Assembly (NCBI GenBank): GCA_036825615.1
Contig: DAISXY010000015.1
Coordinates: forward strand, 1-64,000
Length of the DNA: 64,000 bases
Origin: JAICXG01 sp036825615
GTDB taxonomy: Bacteria; Verrucomicrobiota; Verrucomicrobiia; Chthoniobacterales; UBA10450
Direction: 5' to 3'
A program made the translations under genes and the position numbers. A model generated the notes under the pieces. The model did not search any database. It saw nothing but the letters and a program-made list of their open reading frames with translations, and had not been told where the DNA came from. Shown piece after piece: positions 16,588 to 23,771 of this stretch (position 1 is the stretch's first letter; every line of letters begins with the position of its first letter).

Positions 16588-17127
16588 ATGAAGAAACGAA
16601 TCGCGATCATCGCTACCTCAGTCGCTTTGGCGGCTTTTGGCGTCACCTATGCCCAGACCAGCTCCGCTCAATCACCACCCAACGATGCCCAGATTGCCCA
16701 GATCGTGCTCACGGCCGATACCGTGGATGTCGATTACGGCAAACTGGCCGTGAAAAAGACAGAAAACGCGGAAGTGAAAGCTTTCGCCGAAACCATGATC
16801 CGCGATCACACCGCGGTGAATGAAAAGGCGGCCGCTCTCGCCAAAAAGATCAACCTGACGCCGGAAGCGAGCGAGACGAGCAAGACCTTGGAATCGAACG
16901 GCCATAAGGAATTAGCGACCTTGAAGAAGCTGCACGGCGCCGAGTTCGATAAAGCCTATATCGATAACGAAGTCAGCTACCATGAGGCGGTCATCGGGGT
17001 TCTCAATTCAACCTTGATTCCCAATGCCAAAAACGCGGACTTGAAGGCTCTTCTGGAAAGCGGCAAGCCGATCTTCGAATCCCATCTGGAGCACGCCAAA
17101 CAGCTTCAGAAATCACTCAACAAATAA
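16588..17127 (+). CDS. DUF4142 family periplasmic protein
   Basis: The 179-residue product starts at ATG 16588 with an AAAGGA site about 12 bases upstream. KKRIAIIATSVALAAFGVTYA is the signal peptide. The helical core (TVDVDYGKLAVKKTENAEVK, DHTAVNEKAAAL, HKELATLKKLHGAEFDKAYI, EVSYHEAVIGVL) is the DUF4142 four-helix, ferritin-like bundle with conserved His and Glu. Members are frequent in soil bacteria and often linked to stress; no enzyme activity is established. It leads a probable operon with the cupredoxin gene and a small gene, behind a dyad operator. Confidence 0.9.
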   Translation: MKKRIAIIATSVALAAFGVTYAQTSSAQSPPNDAQIAQIVLTADTVDVDYGKLAVKKTENAEVKAFAETMIRDHTAVNEKAAALAKKINLTPEASETSKTLESNGHKELATLKKLHGAEFDKAYIDNEVSYHEAVIGVLNSTLIPNAKNADLKALLESGKPIFESHLEHAKQLQKSLNK

Positions 17128-17209
17128 GGCGCGACCTTAGCGAATGACCTCACCCGCATTCGGAGTTCGTTCGGTAGAGCGGACTTCGAGTGTGCGGGGA
17201 GGATCGCGA

Positions 17210-17767
17210 ATGAGCGATCGCACCTCGCAGCAGGCTCGCCAGGGCGTCGATTACGGCGATGAGCCGGATGTGCAACGGCTGCACGTCGCGCTCGGCCGCG
17301 AGAAACGCGACGGGCGCGTTACGGTCGAGCCTTTCTCGGTCTGGGTGCTGGTTCTTTTTGGGTTAGCATTCTTCATTGCAGGATTTTGGGCGGCCCGTCC
17401 CGCCGCTCAGTTTACCGCCACGACCATGGAGAGTAGCAGTCCGGCGCCATCCCAGTCGGCCCCGCCAGCCGTGCAACCGAGCGTTGCTCCTGCGAGCGCG
17501 GGTGCCAATGCCAACGCGCCCGCGGTTTTGCATGTAGCCATGAAGAACATGAAATTCGACCCGCCCAAACTGGAGATACACAAGGGCGATACCGTCGAGT
17601 GGACGAACGATGACATCACTCCCCACACCGCGACCGCGCTTCCCTTTTTTGATTCAGGCTCGATCGCATCCGACAAATCCTGGCGACATACCTTTACTGA
17701 GCCAGGAGAATTTCCCTATGGCTGCACGTTCCATCCGGAGATGAAGGCCGTCATAACCGTGAAGTAG
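17210..17767 (+). CDS. Membrane-anchored cupredoxin (plastocyanin/amicyanin-like)
   Basis: ATG 17210 is chosen for its strong GGGAGGA site six bases upstream. Of 185 residues, the first ~40 are cytoplasmic, followed by a transmembrane helix (VWVLVLFGLAFFIAGFW) and a Pro/Ala/Ser linker. Residues ~100-185 are a type-1 copper domain: FDPPKLEIHKGDTVEWTND, then ITPHTA with the first His ligand, and GCTFHPEM supplying Cys, His and Met. It would carry single electrons in the periplasm, plausibly to an oxidase such as the caa3 enzyme encoded 9 kb away, though no link is shown. It follows the DUF4142 gene by 82 bases. Confidence 0.9.
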   Translation: MSDRTSQQARQGVDYGDEPDVQRLHVALGREKRDGRVTVEPFSVWVLVLFGLAFFIAGFWAARPAAQFTATTMESSSPAPSQSAPPAVQPSVAPASAGANANAPAVLHVAMKNMKFDPPKLEIHKGDTVEWTNDDITPHTATALPFFDSGSIASDKSWRHTFTEPGEFPYGCTFHPEMKAVITVK

Positions 17768-17774
17768 GAACGAT

Positions 17775-17969
17775 ATGACTGCCCATTCGAAAAGGCCGAA
17801 GCGCCGGCGACACGTGAGCGCGAAAGGAAGGGCCGATGCGATGCCATCCAGCGGCTTTGTGCAGAGTAAGGCCGCCTCCGCGAAGCCAGCGGAAAGGATC
17901 CGCGCGACGAAAGACGAGCCGATCAGATGTGCCAGTCCGCCCTGCTATCTTTCTGAAATCGAAGACTGA
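17775..17969 (+). CDS. Small conserved-looking protein of unknown function
   Basis: A 64-residue frame starts seven bases after the cupredoxin stop. The N-terminal half is basic (HSKRPKRRRHVSAKGRA). The C-terminus IRCASPPCYLSEIED, with two Cys in a CASPPC context, resembles the end motif of small uncharacterised proteobacterial proteins. Its position in the operon and its distinct end support a real gene; function is unknown. Confidence 0.45.
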   Translation: MTAHSKRPKRRRHVSAKGRADAMPSSGFVQSKAASAKPAERIRATKDEPIRCASPPCYLSEIED

Positions 17970-18059
17970 TGCGCCCAGCTGTTCAAAGCGAGCGCCGGAT
18001 AAGTCTCCAAAGCGACTTAGCCCGGACCGTCTATCTCGCCGAGTTGGTTAAGATTCAAC

Positions 18060-18773
18060 TCAGTAATCATCTTCCTGATGAGTAACGAAGACTGCCATAT
18101 CACCTTGGCGCTCCTCTCGGTACGGACCTGGTAACTGCACATCGTGGTGACTTAACAGCCATAGCTCGGGAATGATCTCGGCGATCAACTTCCCGTTATC
18201 GAAAATACGGACCATCGCGCTTTCCGAAACCACGATCGCGACCGCATCTGTGACTGCCGAAATGGAAGCGCCCGCCAGGTGCCGACTCCCAAGACCGAAG
18301 GGCAAAGCGACACCCGAAGCGGTCGCGTCGAGATAGCGGCAGGCGGAGACGACCAGGCCGCTGTCGGCGACAACGAAAGCGCCATCGAGCTGGGCAAGCT
18401 CTTTCACCGTCCCACGCAGATTCGAGTCCGTAATCCTTCGTGATTCATTCGCGTGACCGAGCAGCGGATCGAGGATAAGCGGCCGCGATCGCGCCAGGAC
18501 GGCATCGGCATCGCCGAAAGTAAACAGTGTCCCAATGCGGCGGCCTTCCCGGCCTTCGCGCGCGATCTCGATCGCCAATTCAATGACCGGCTCCAGATTC
18601 TCCTTCTGACAGCGCCGCAGCCGTGCGCAGATCGGCTTGAACATGGTCACGGATCGAGACCGAGGGCCAATCCGGGCGTTGTGCGTCCGGAGCGGGATCA
18701 TGACGGCCGACGCGATTTGCTCGCGGCCATTATCGGCGCCGGTGAGAATGGTTCGCAGCATGGGGTTATTCAC
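18060..18773 (-). CDS. Diadenylate cyclase (DAC/DisA_N domain) protein
   Basis: The product has 237 residues. The C-terminal two thirds carry the DAC signature: QLDGAFVVADSG with the DGA motif at ~130, then GLGSRHLAGASISAVTDAV with the RHxAG motif at ~163-167, and VVSESAMVRIFDNGKLI. DAC domains join two ATP into cyclic di-AMP, a messenger for osmotic and cell-wall control. The ~100-residue N-terminus lacks membrane helices, unlike CdaA, and the DNA-binding HhH part of DisA is absent, so this is a soluble stand-alone type. It follows the FAD reductase with a one-base gap and is surely co-transcribed with it. Confidence 0.85.
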   Translation of the reverse strand: MNNPMLRTILTGADNGREQIASAVMIPLRTHNARIGPRSRSVTMFKPICARLRRCQKENLEPVIELAIEIAREGREGRRIGTLFTFGDADAVLARSRPLILDPLLGHANESRRITDSNLRGTVKELAQLDGAFVVADSGLVVSACRYLDATASGVALPFGLGSRHLAGASISAVTDAVAIVVSESAMVRIFDNGKLIAEIIPELWLLSHHDVQLPGPYREERQGDMAVFVTHQEDDY

Positions 18774-18774
18774 G

Positions 18775-19971
18775 TTAGGCCTCCGAAGAATTTTTTGCCG
18801 GCAGGCGCCCTTTCAGGTTTTCGCTGGTGAATGGCCCAGGCTCCGCGATTAACTGGCGCGCCGCCTCCACCTGGCCCCACACGTTCCAGAGCAGGACACC
18901 GCGAACCCGATCGTCCTTTAGGTAATAGACCACGCCTTCTTGGTTAGGCCGCTTCCAGTCGGCAAACGTTGCAAGACGCGAGTCCACTTCGCCGACCGCT
19001 TCGTATCCGAGCTCGAAGAGGTCGGAATAGAAAAATGGCAGGTGCTCATAGGTCTCGACCATGCCGGCCATGTTCCGACCAGCCACTCGTCCCATCGTGT
19101 TGGCATTGTCTTCATGCTCGACCCGCATCCGCTTTTGCAATGTCGGGTTATAAAATTCAGCCACGTCGCCCGCGGCGTAAATGTTCGCATCACTGGTGCG
19201 GAGCAGTTCATTGACGACAATCCCGTTTTCGGTCGATAAGCCGGCGGCTTGCGCGAGGGCGATATTCGGCTCGATCCCGATGCCGGCCACGACCGCATCG
19301 ACGAGGATGGTTTTCCCCGACCTCGTTTTGAGCGCGCGGCGATGATCGCGCGGTTCCGACGCCACGACCTTTTCTCCGCCTAACAATTCGACGCCCTTCT
19401 TCCTGTAAACGCCCGAGACATACTGGGCGAGGTCGCGCGGAAAAAGGCGATCGCCGATTTCCTGCCCGGGAAAAACCATCGTGACTTTCCTGCCGTTCAT
19501 CGCGAGCGCGGCCGCAATTTCGCTGCCGATGAACCCGCCGCCAATGACCGCGAATCGTTCGCCCTTTTCCGTCAGCGCGCGAAGACGGCGATAGTCGGCG
19601 AGCGTGCGGAAATAAATTGTCTGGTCGTCGTCGAAGGGAAGGCGGCGCGGCCTGCCGCCGGTGGCAAGCAGAAGCTTCTCGTAGGTAAAACCGTTTCCCT
19701 GGCTGTCGGTCGCACGCCGTTCTTTCGGAACGATCTCTTTGATCTCATGATTCAGATGAAACTCGGGCGCATCTCCCTTTGGCTTGCGCCAGATGCCATC
19801 CACCGGATCGCCTTTCCACAATCCTTTCGATAACGGAGGACGATTGTAGGGAGGATCCGGCTCCATGCTGATGACTCCGATGCTGCCGGCCGGATCGACT
19901 TCGCGAATCCCATCCACGGCCGCGGCCGCGGTCATTCCGCCGCCGATGATCAGGTATTGATAATTCTTCAT
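18775..19971 (-). CDS. FAD-dependent ferredoxin-reductase-like oxidoreductase
   Basis: The product has 398 residues. The N-terminal FAD motif is YLIIGGGMTAAAAVDGI, a GxGxxA-type Rossmann fold. The NAD(P)-binding motif FAVIGGGFIGSEIAAAL lies near 140-160. NIYAAGDVAEF is the conserved second FAD-binding Asp block. The C-terminal ~80 residues (EVDSRLATFADWKR...GVLLWNVWGQVEAARQLI) match the reductase C-terminal domain of the rhodocoxin/putidaredoxin reductase and AIF family. It transfers electrons from NAD(P)H to a small redox partner or oxygen. It heads the operon with the diadenylate cyclase, divergent from folE, with a perfect dyad operator between. Confidence 0.88.
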   Translation of the reverse strand: MKNYQYLIIGGGMTAAAAVDGIREVDPAGSIGVISMEPDPPYNRPPLSKGLWKGDPVDGIWRKPKGDAPEFHLNHEIKEIVPKERRATDSQGNGFTYEKLLLATGGRPRRLPFDDDQTIYFRTLADYRRLRALTEKGERFAVIGGGFIGSEIAAALAMNGRKVTMVFPGQEIGDRLFPRDLAQYVSGVYRKKGVELLGGEKVVASEPRDHRRALKTRSGKTILVDAVVAGIGIEPNIALAQAAGLSTENGIVVNELLRTSDANIYAAGDVAEFYNPTLQKRMRVEHEDNANTMGRVAGRNMAGMVETYEHLPFFYSDLFELGYEAVGEVDSRLATFADWKRPNQEGVVYYLKDDRVRGVLLWNVWGQVEAARQLIAEPGPFTSENLKGRLPAKNSSEA

Positions 19972-20041
19972 TGCGTGTGCTGTCCCTTCCTTTTGCGCTT
20001 CGTCTCTTAAGATTCTGAGACCAGCTTGGGGCGTTTCGGCT

Positions 20042-20067
20042 AATAGTCAATAAATATCTTGACTATT
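20042..20067. promoter_or_regulatory. Perfect AT-rich dyad operator, 9-8-9 (copy 2)
   Basis: AATAGTCAA, spacer TAAATATC, TTGACTATT: the two 9-base arms are exact reverse complements. It lies between the divergent reductase/DAC operon and folE, 70 and 26 bases from their start codons. TTGACTAT reads as a -35-like hexamer on both strands, so a bound repressor would cover both promoters. Confidence 0.7.
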
Positions 20068-20092
20068 TGTTGAGCTGCTCTTTGCTTGGCTC

Positions 20093-20896
20093 ATGTCTGA
20101 ACCGAATTCAAACCCGTCTTCCGCGCTCGATGGAGCACTGGGCTTTCCCCTGCCGATTTCCGGGACGCCAGCGCCAATCCGTTCCGCGACGCAGCTGTTT
20201 CGATCTCTGGTGGGTGATTTCCGCCGCCGACCGCGAACCATCGCTCCCGGTGGCAATGGCCGCACCGGCGAGAGAGTGGAACGCGAATCTCTCGCGCCGT
20301 CCCGCGCCTTGCCTGGGCCAGAAATAAACCCGCGCGATCTGTCGAGCATCGATTCGAAAGAGTTGCTGCGCGAAATCCTAAGACGGGTCGGCGACGACCC
20401 CGATCGCGAGGGCCTGCAACAAACGCCGGATCGAATCGTCCGTTCCTGGCAGGAGATTTACGGGGGCTACGCGCAGCGCGCGGAAGACATCCTGATCACG
20501 CAATTTCAGGCGGAGCAGTACGACGAAATGGTGCTCCTGCGCGATTTCGAATTTTTTTCCACCTGCGAGCACCACATGCTTCCGTTTTATGGGAAAGCGC
20601 ACATCGCTTATCTGCCTGACAAGAAAATCGTCGGTCTCTCGAAGCTGGCGCGATTAACCGATATGTATGCGCGACGACTTCAGGTGCAGGAACGCCTCAC
20701 CATTCAAATTGCGAGCGCGTTGCAACGGGTCCTTAAGCCGAAGGGCGTAGCCGTGATGCTGGAAGGCAAGCACCAGTGCATGTGCAGCCGCGGAGTCCGC
20801 AAACAGGAAGGCAAAATGGTCACTTCCTGTCTGCTCGGCGCCTTCAAGGAAAACCTCGCCAGCCGCACCGAGTTCCTCGCGCTCGTAAAAGCGTGA
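20093..20896 (+). CDS. folE: GTP cyclohydrolase I
   Basis: The 267-residue protein converts GTP to 7,8-dihydroneopterin triphosphate, the first step of folate and pterin synthesis. The core from ~85 on is canonical: DPDREGLQQTPDRIVRSW, then STCEHHMLPFYGKAHIAY with the zinc Cys-His residues, KIVGLSKLARL, and GKHQCMCSRGVRK with the second Cys. The ~85-residue N-terminal extension (Pro/Arg/Ser rich) is longer than in the ~190-220-residue standard enzymes and looks disordered. No internal ATG offers an alternative start. The gene is divergent from the FAD reductase across a dyad operator. Confidence 0.93.
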   Translation: MSEPNSNPSSALDGALGFPLPISGTPAPIRSATQLFRSLVGDFRRRPRTIAPGGNGRTGERVERESLAPSRALPGPEINPRDLSSIDSKELLREILRRVGDDPDREGLQQTPDRIVRSWQEIYGGYAQRAEDILITQFQAEQYDEMVLLRDFEFFSTCEHHMLPFYGKAHIAYLPDKKIVGLSKLARLTDMYARRLQVQERLTIQIASALQRVLKPKGVAVMLEGKHQCMCSRGVRKQEGKMVTSCLLGAFKENLASRTEFLALVKA

Positions 20897-20924
20897 GACG
20901 ACGCGGTTCTGGAGAAGTGATATC

Positions 20925-21656
20925 TTGAGTAAGTTCTCCGGCCGCCGAATGAAGACGCTGTTTGCCTGCCTGGTCCTTCTCCTTGCCTGCGACACAGGAG
21001 TCGCGGCGGAAAAGGTGGCGCTGATTAAAGTCGATGGCGCGATTGGTCCGGCGACGGCGAGTTACATTTCGCGCAGCATCGCCGAAGCGCAGGCGCAGCA
21101 GGCGCAATGTCTCGTCATTCAGCTCAACACCCCGGGCGGTCTGCTCGATTCGACCCAGAAGATCGTGCAGAGCTTCCTCAGTTCGCCCGTGCCGGTGGTG
21201 GTCTATGTCGCTCCCACCGGCGCGACCGCGACCAGCGCCGGCTGTTTCATTACCATCGCGGCGAGCCTTTCGGCGATGGCTCCGGCGACGACGATTGGCG
21301 CGGCGCATCCGGTGTCGTTAGGCGGGAATCCGCTCGGCGGGGACGAGCAGAAGCCGGACGACACCATGACGAAGAAACTGGAGAATTTTTCCGTGAGCTA
21401 TATCGAGACGATTGCCGCTCGCCGCCATCGCAATGTCGAGTGGGCGAAATCGGCCGTGAAGGAAAGCGCGTCGATCACCGCGGAGACGCTGGTGACGGCC
21501 GCCGCCATGATGAGCAAGGAACCGATCGCGCTGCAACTGCGCTTCCTTCAAACCATGCGCGAGATCTCGAGCGAGCATAACACGACCACTTTCTTCCCGG
21601 TCCCGATCGATCTCTTCGCGCTCTTCACCGGAAAAGATGGGCCGGGGAAGCTGTAG
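20925..21656 (+). CDS. NfeD-type serine protease / slipin C-terminus chimera
   Basis: The 243-residue protein starts at TTG 20925, favoured by GGAGAAG seven bases upstream; ATG 20949 is an alternative without such a site. A signal peptide (MKTLFACLVLLLACDTGVAA) precedes a ClpP-like NfeD protease domain with LNTPGGLLDST and PTGATATSAGCFITIAA, which contains the nucleophile Ser. Up to VKESASITAE it follows NfeD. The remainder (TLVTAAAMMSKEPIALQLRF, FPVPIDLF) matches the C-terminus of slipin/stomatin proteins instead. NfeD and slipin genes are normally adjacent, so an in-frame deletion fusing them explains the structure. The transmembrane and OB parts of NfeD and the SPFH core of slipin are missing. 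Confidence 0.75.
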   Translation: MSKFSGRRMKTLFACLVLLLACDTGVAAEKVALIKVDGAIGPATASYISRSIAEAQAQQAQCLVIQLNTPGGLLDSTQKIVQSFLSSPVPVVVYVAPTGATATSAGCFITIAASLSAMAPATTIGAAHPVSLGGNPLGGDEQKPDDTMTKKLENFSVSYIETIAARRHRNVEWAKSAVKESASITAETLVTAAAMMSKEPIALQLRFLQTMREISSEHNTTTFFPVPIDLFALFTGKDGPGKL

Positions 21657-21807
21657 CTCTCCTTGAACAAGCTGGCTAACGAGTGAAAGCATCTCCAGAA
21701 AACATCCACGGATTACCCAGATTCACACAGGATAGAGGGGCAGCGGTTTCCTGGTCGCCACCGATCCTCGGACTTAGAAGTTGGGCAGCGCGTTGACCGT
21801 CTCTTTG

Positions 21808-22794
21808 CTAAGTCCCTACTCTCTTTAACAGGTTCCGTGCTGCCTCGACGATCGAGTCGGTTCCCATCCCGTAGTATTCGATCAGTTCTTCCGGTTTGCC
21901 TGATTGACCAAAGCGATCGTCCACTCCGATGAATGCCATCCGGGTAGGACAACGGCGGGCCAGGCATTCGGCCACGGCCGAACCCATGCCGCCCGTGGTT
22001 TGATGTTCTTCCACCGTCACGATCTGAGTGGTCTCGCGCGCCAACGCAATAACCGCTTCTTCATCGAGAGGTTTTATCGTGGAGAGATTCATCACTTTGC
22101 TGCTAATTCCATTCATCTCGAGTTCTTTGGCGGCGAGAAGGGCCTTATGCACCAATGCGCCGGTCGCGATAATTCCCACCTCCGGCCTTGCGCCGCCTTG
22201 ATAAAGGATGGTGGCCCGGCCTATTTCAAAGGGCGCCTCTTCAGTAGTTATAACCGCTGTCTTCTCGCGCGCCAAACGAATGTAAGTCGGACCGATGACC
22301 TTCGCGGCGGCTAAAGTCGCTTTCCTGGCCTCAATCGCATCGCACGGTGAAATCACAATCATACGAGGCAGGACTCTGGTGATGGCAATGTCTTCCAAAG
22401 CCTGGTGACTGCCACCATCGGGACCGACTGAAACTCCGGCATGACTCCCGGCGATTTTCACGTTGGCGTTGTTGTAACAAACGGTGGTGCGAATTTGTTC
22501 CCAGTTTCGTCCAGGGCTAAACATGGCGTAAGAGGAGATAAACGGAATTTTGCCCATGGCTGCCATGCCAGAAGCGACACTGGCCAGATTCTGTTCTGCC
22601 ACCCCGACCTCGATAAATCGTCCCGGAAATTCCTGCTTGAACAGGATCATTTTGGTTGACTCGGTCAGGTCCGCGCAAAGGCCAACCACATTAACATCCT
22701 GACGGCCGGCAAGGAGAAAGCCTTCTCCGAATCCCTGCCGGATGGCTATCTGTTCGACGTCGTCATCGAACACCTTTGGGTTCAAGTCACTCAT
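21808..22794 (-). CDS. Transketolase, C-terminal subunit
   Basis: The 328-residue product starts at ATG 22794, inside the end of the N-terminal subunit gene (8-base overlap ATGAGTGA). The pyrimidine-binding domain has GRFIEVGVAEQNLASVASGMA, with the catalytic Glu, and SHAGVSVGPDGGSHQALEDI. The C-terminal domain includes VTVEEHQTTGGMGSAVAE. With the partner below it makes a split thiamine-diphosphate transketolase that moves two-carbon units between sugar phosphates in the pentose phosphate pathway. Such split forms also resemble DXS-like and apulose-type enzymes, so the acceptor sugar is not certain. It is the last gene of a two-gene operon. Confidence 0.9.
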   Translation of the reverse strand: MSDLNPKVFDDDVEQIAIRQGFGEGFLLAGRQDVNVVGLCADLTESTKMILFKQEFPGRFIEVGVAEQNLASVASGMAAMGKIPFISSYAMFSPGRNWEQIRTTVCYNNANVKIAGSHAGVSVGPDGGSHQALEDIAITRVLPRMIVISPCDAIEARKATLAAAKVIGPTYIRLAREKTAVITTEEAPFEIGRATILYQGGARPEVGIIATGALVHKALLAAKELEMNGISSKVMNLSTIKPLDEEAVIALARETTQIVTVEEHQTTGGMGSAVAECLARRCPTRMAFIGVDDRFGQSGKPEELIEYYGMGTDSIVEAARNLLKRVGT

Positions 22795-23653
22795 GCTCAC
22801 TTCTGATCCTGCCGCCAAGAGTGCGCAGCTCGGCCAACGCCAGCCTTGCCTCTTCCTTGTTCGGAGGTTTGCCGTGCCAGTGAAAGTCACGTTCGAATTC
22901 TTTCACTCCTTTGCCCGGAATTGTATGGGCGATGATCATCGACGGTTTCTGGAAAATAGCTTTGGCTTTCTCGACTGCTCCGACAATCTCCCGAAAGTTG
23001 TGACCGTTGATTTCCTGGACGTTCCAGTTCCAGGCTTTCCACTTATCGGCCAACGGTTCCAACGCCATCACGTCATCCGTAAAACCATCGATCTGGATAT
23101 TGTTGCGATCGAGAATGGCAATGAGATTGCGCAGCTTCTCCTTTCCTCCAAGCATGGCCGCCTCCCAGCTTTGGCCTTCGTCTAACTCGCCATCACTCAT
23201 CAGGCAATAGATATAACGGTCACTGCCGCGACCCCGATCGATCCTATCCGCCAAAGCCATGCCAACGGCCTGCGACAAACCCGAACCGAGCGGCCCGGAA
23301 CTGGTCTCGAGCATGGGGAGAAATTCGCGATGCGGATGTCCCTGCAAACGAGAACCGAATTTGCGCAATGTCATTAGCTCACTCACCGGAAAATAGCCCG
23401 CGTGCGCCATCGCGGCATAAAGCACAGGACAGATATGGCCGTTCGAAAGGACGAGCCGGTCGCGCTCGGGCCAGGCGGGATTCTTTGGGTCTTGTCTTAG
23501 GATGCGAAAGTAAAGCGCGGTAAAGATATCCGCCATCCCGAGCGGCCCGGCGGTGTGACCGGAACCCGCTTCGACCAGCATCTCGATAATCGACTCGCGG
23601 ATTTGATTGGCGCGGCGTTCCAGCGCTTCAATTTCATCATCAGTCAGAGCCAC
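22787..23653 (-). CDS. Transketolase, N-terminal subunit
   Basis: The product has 288 residues. It carries the thiamine-diphosphate-binding half: GSGHTAGPLGMADIFTALYF, the HPHREFLPMLETSSGPLGSG block, and GDGELD-like MSDGELDEGQSWEAAML followed by DRNNIQIDG (metal-binding motif). HTIPGKGVKEFE closes the domain. It pairs with the overlapping downstream gene. No recognisable operator lies in the 118-bp gap upstream, which is AT-richer than its surroundings and probably holds the promoter. Confidence 0.9.
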   Translation of the reverse strand: MALTDDEIEALERRANQIRESIIEMLVEAGSGHTAGPLGMADIFTALYFRILRQDPKNPAWPERDRLVLSNGHICPVLYAAMAHAGYFPVSELMTLRKFGSRLQGHPHREFLPMLETSSGPLGSGLSQAVGMALADRIDRGRGSDRYIYCLMSDGELDEGQSWEAAMLGGKEKLRNLIAILDRNNIQIDGFTDDVMALEPLADKWKAWNWNVQEINGHNFREIVGAVEKAKAIFQKPSMIIAHTIPGKGVKEFERDFHWHGKPPNKEEARLALAELRTLGGRIRSEHE

Positions 23654-23771
23654 GGTTTACGGATTTAGCAAAAGAGAAAGGGTCAACCTTCCAATATTCT
23701 AACGCAGGGCCCGTCCTTCCTGAGTGTATCTATGCGCAACAGCACGATGCCAGATGTTTGGCTGCGCCGCA

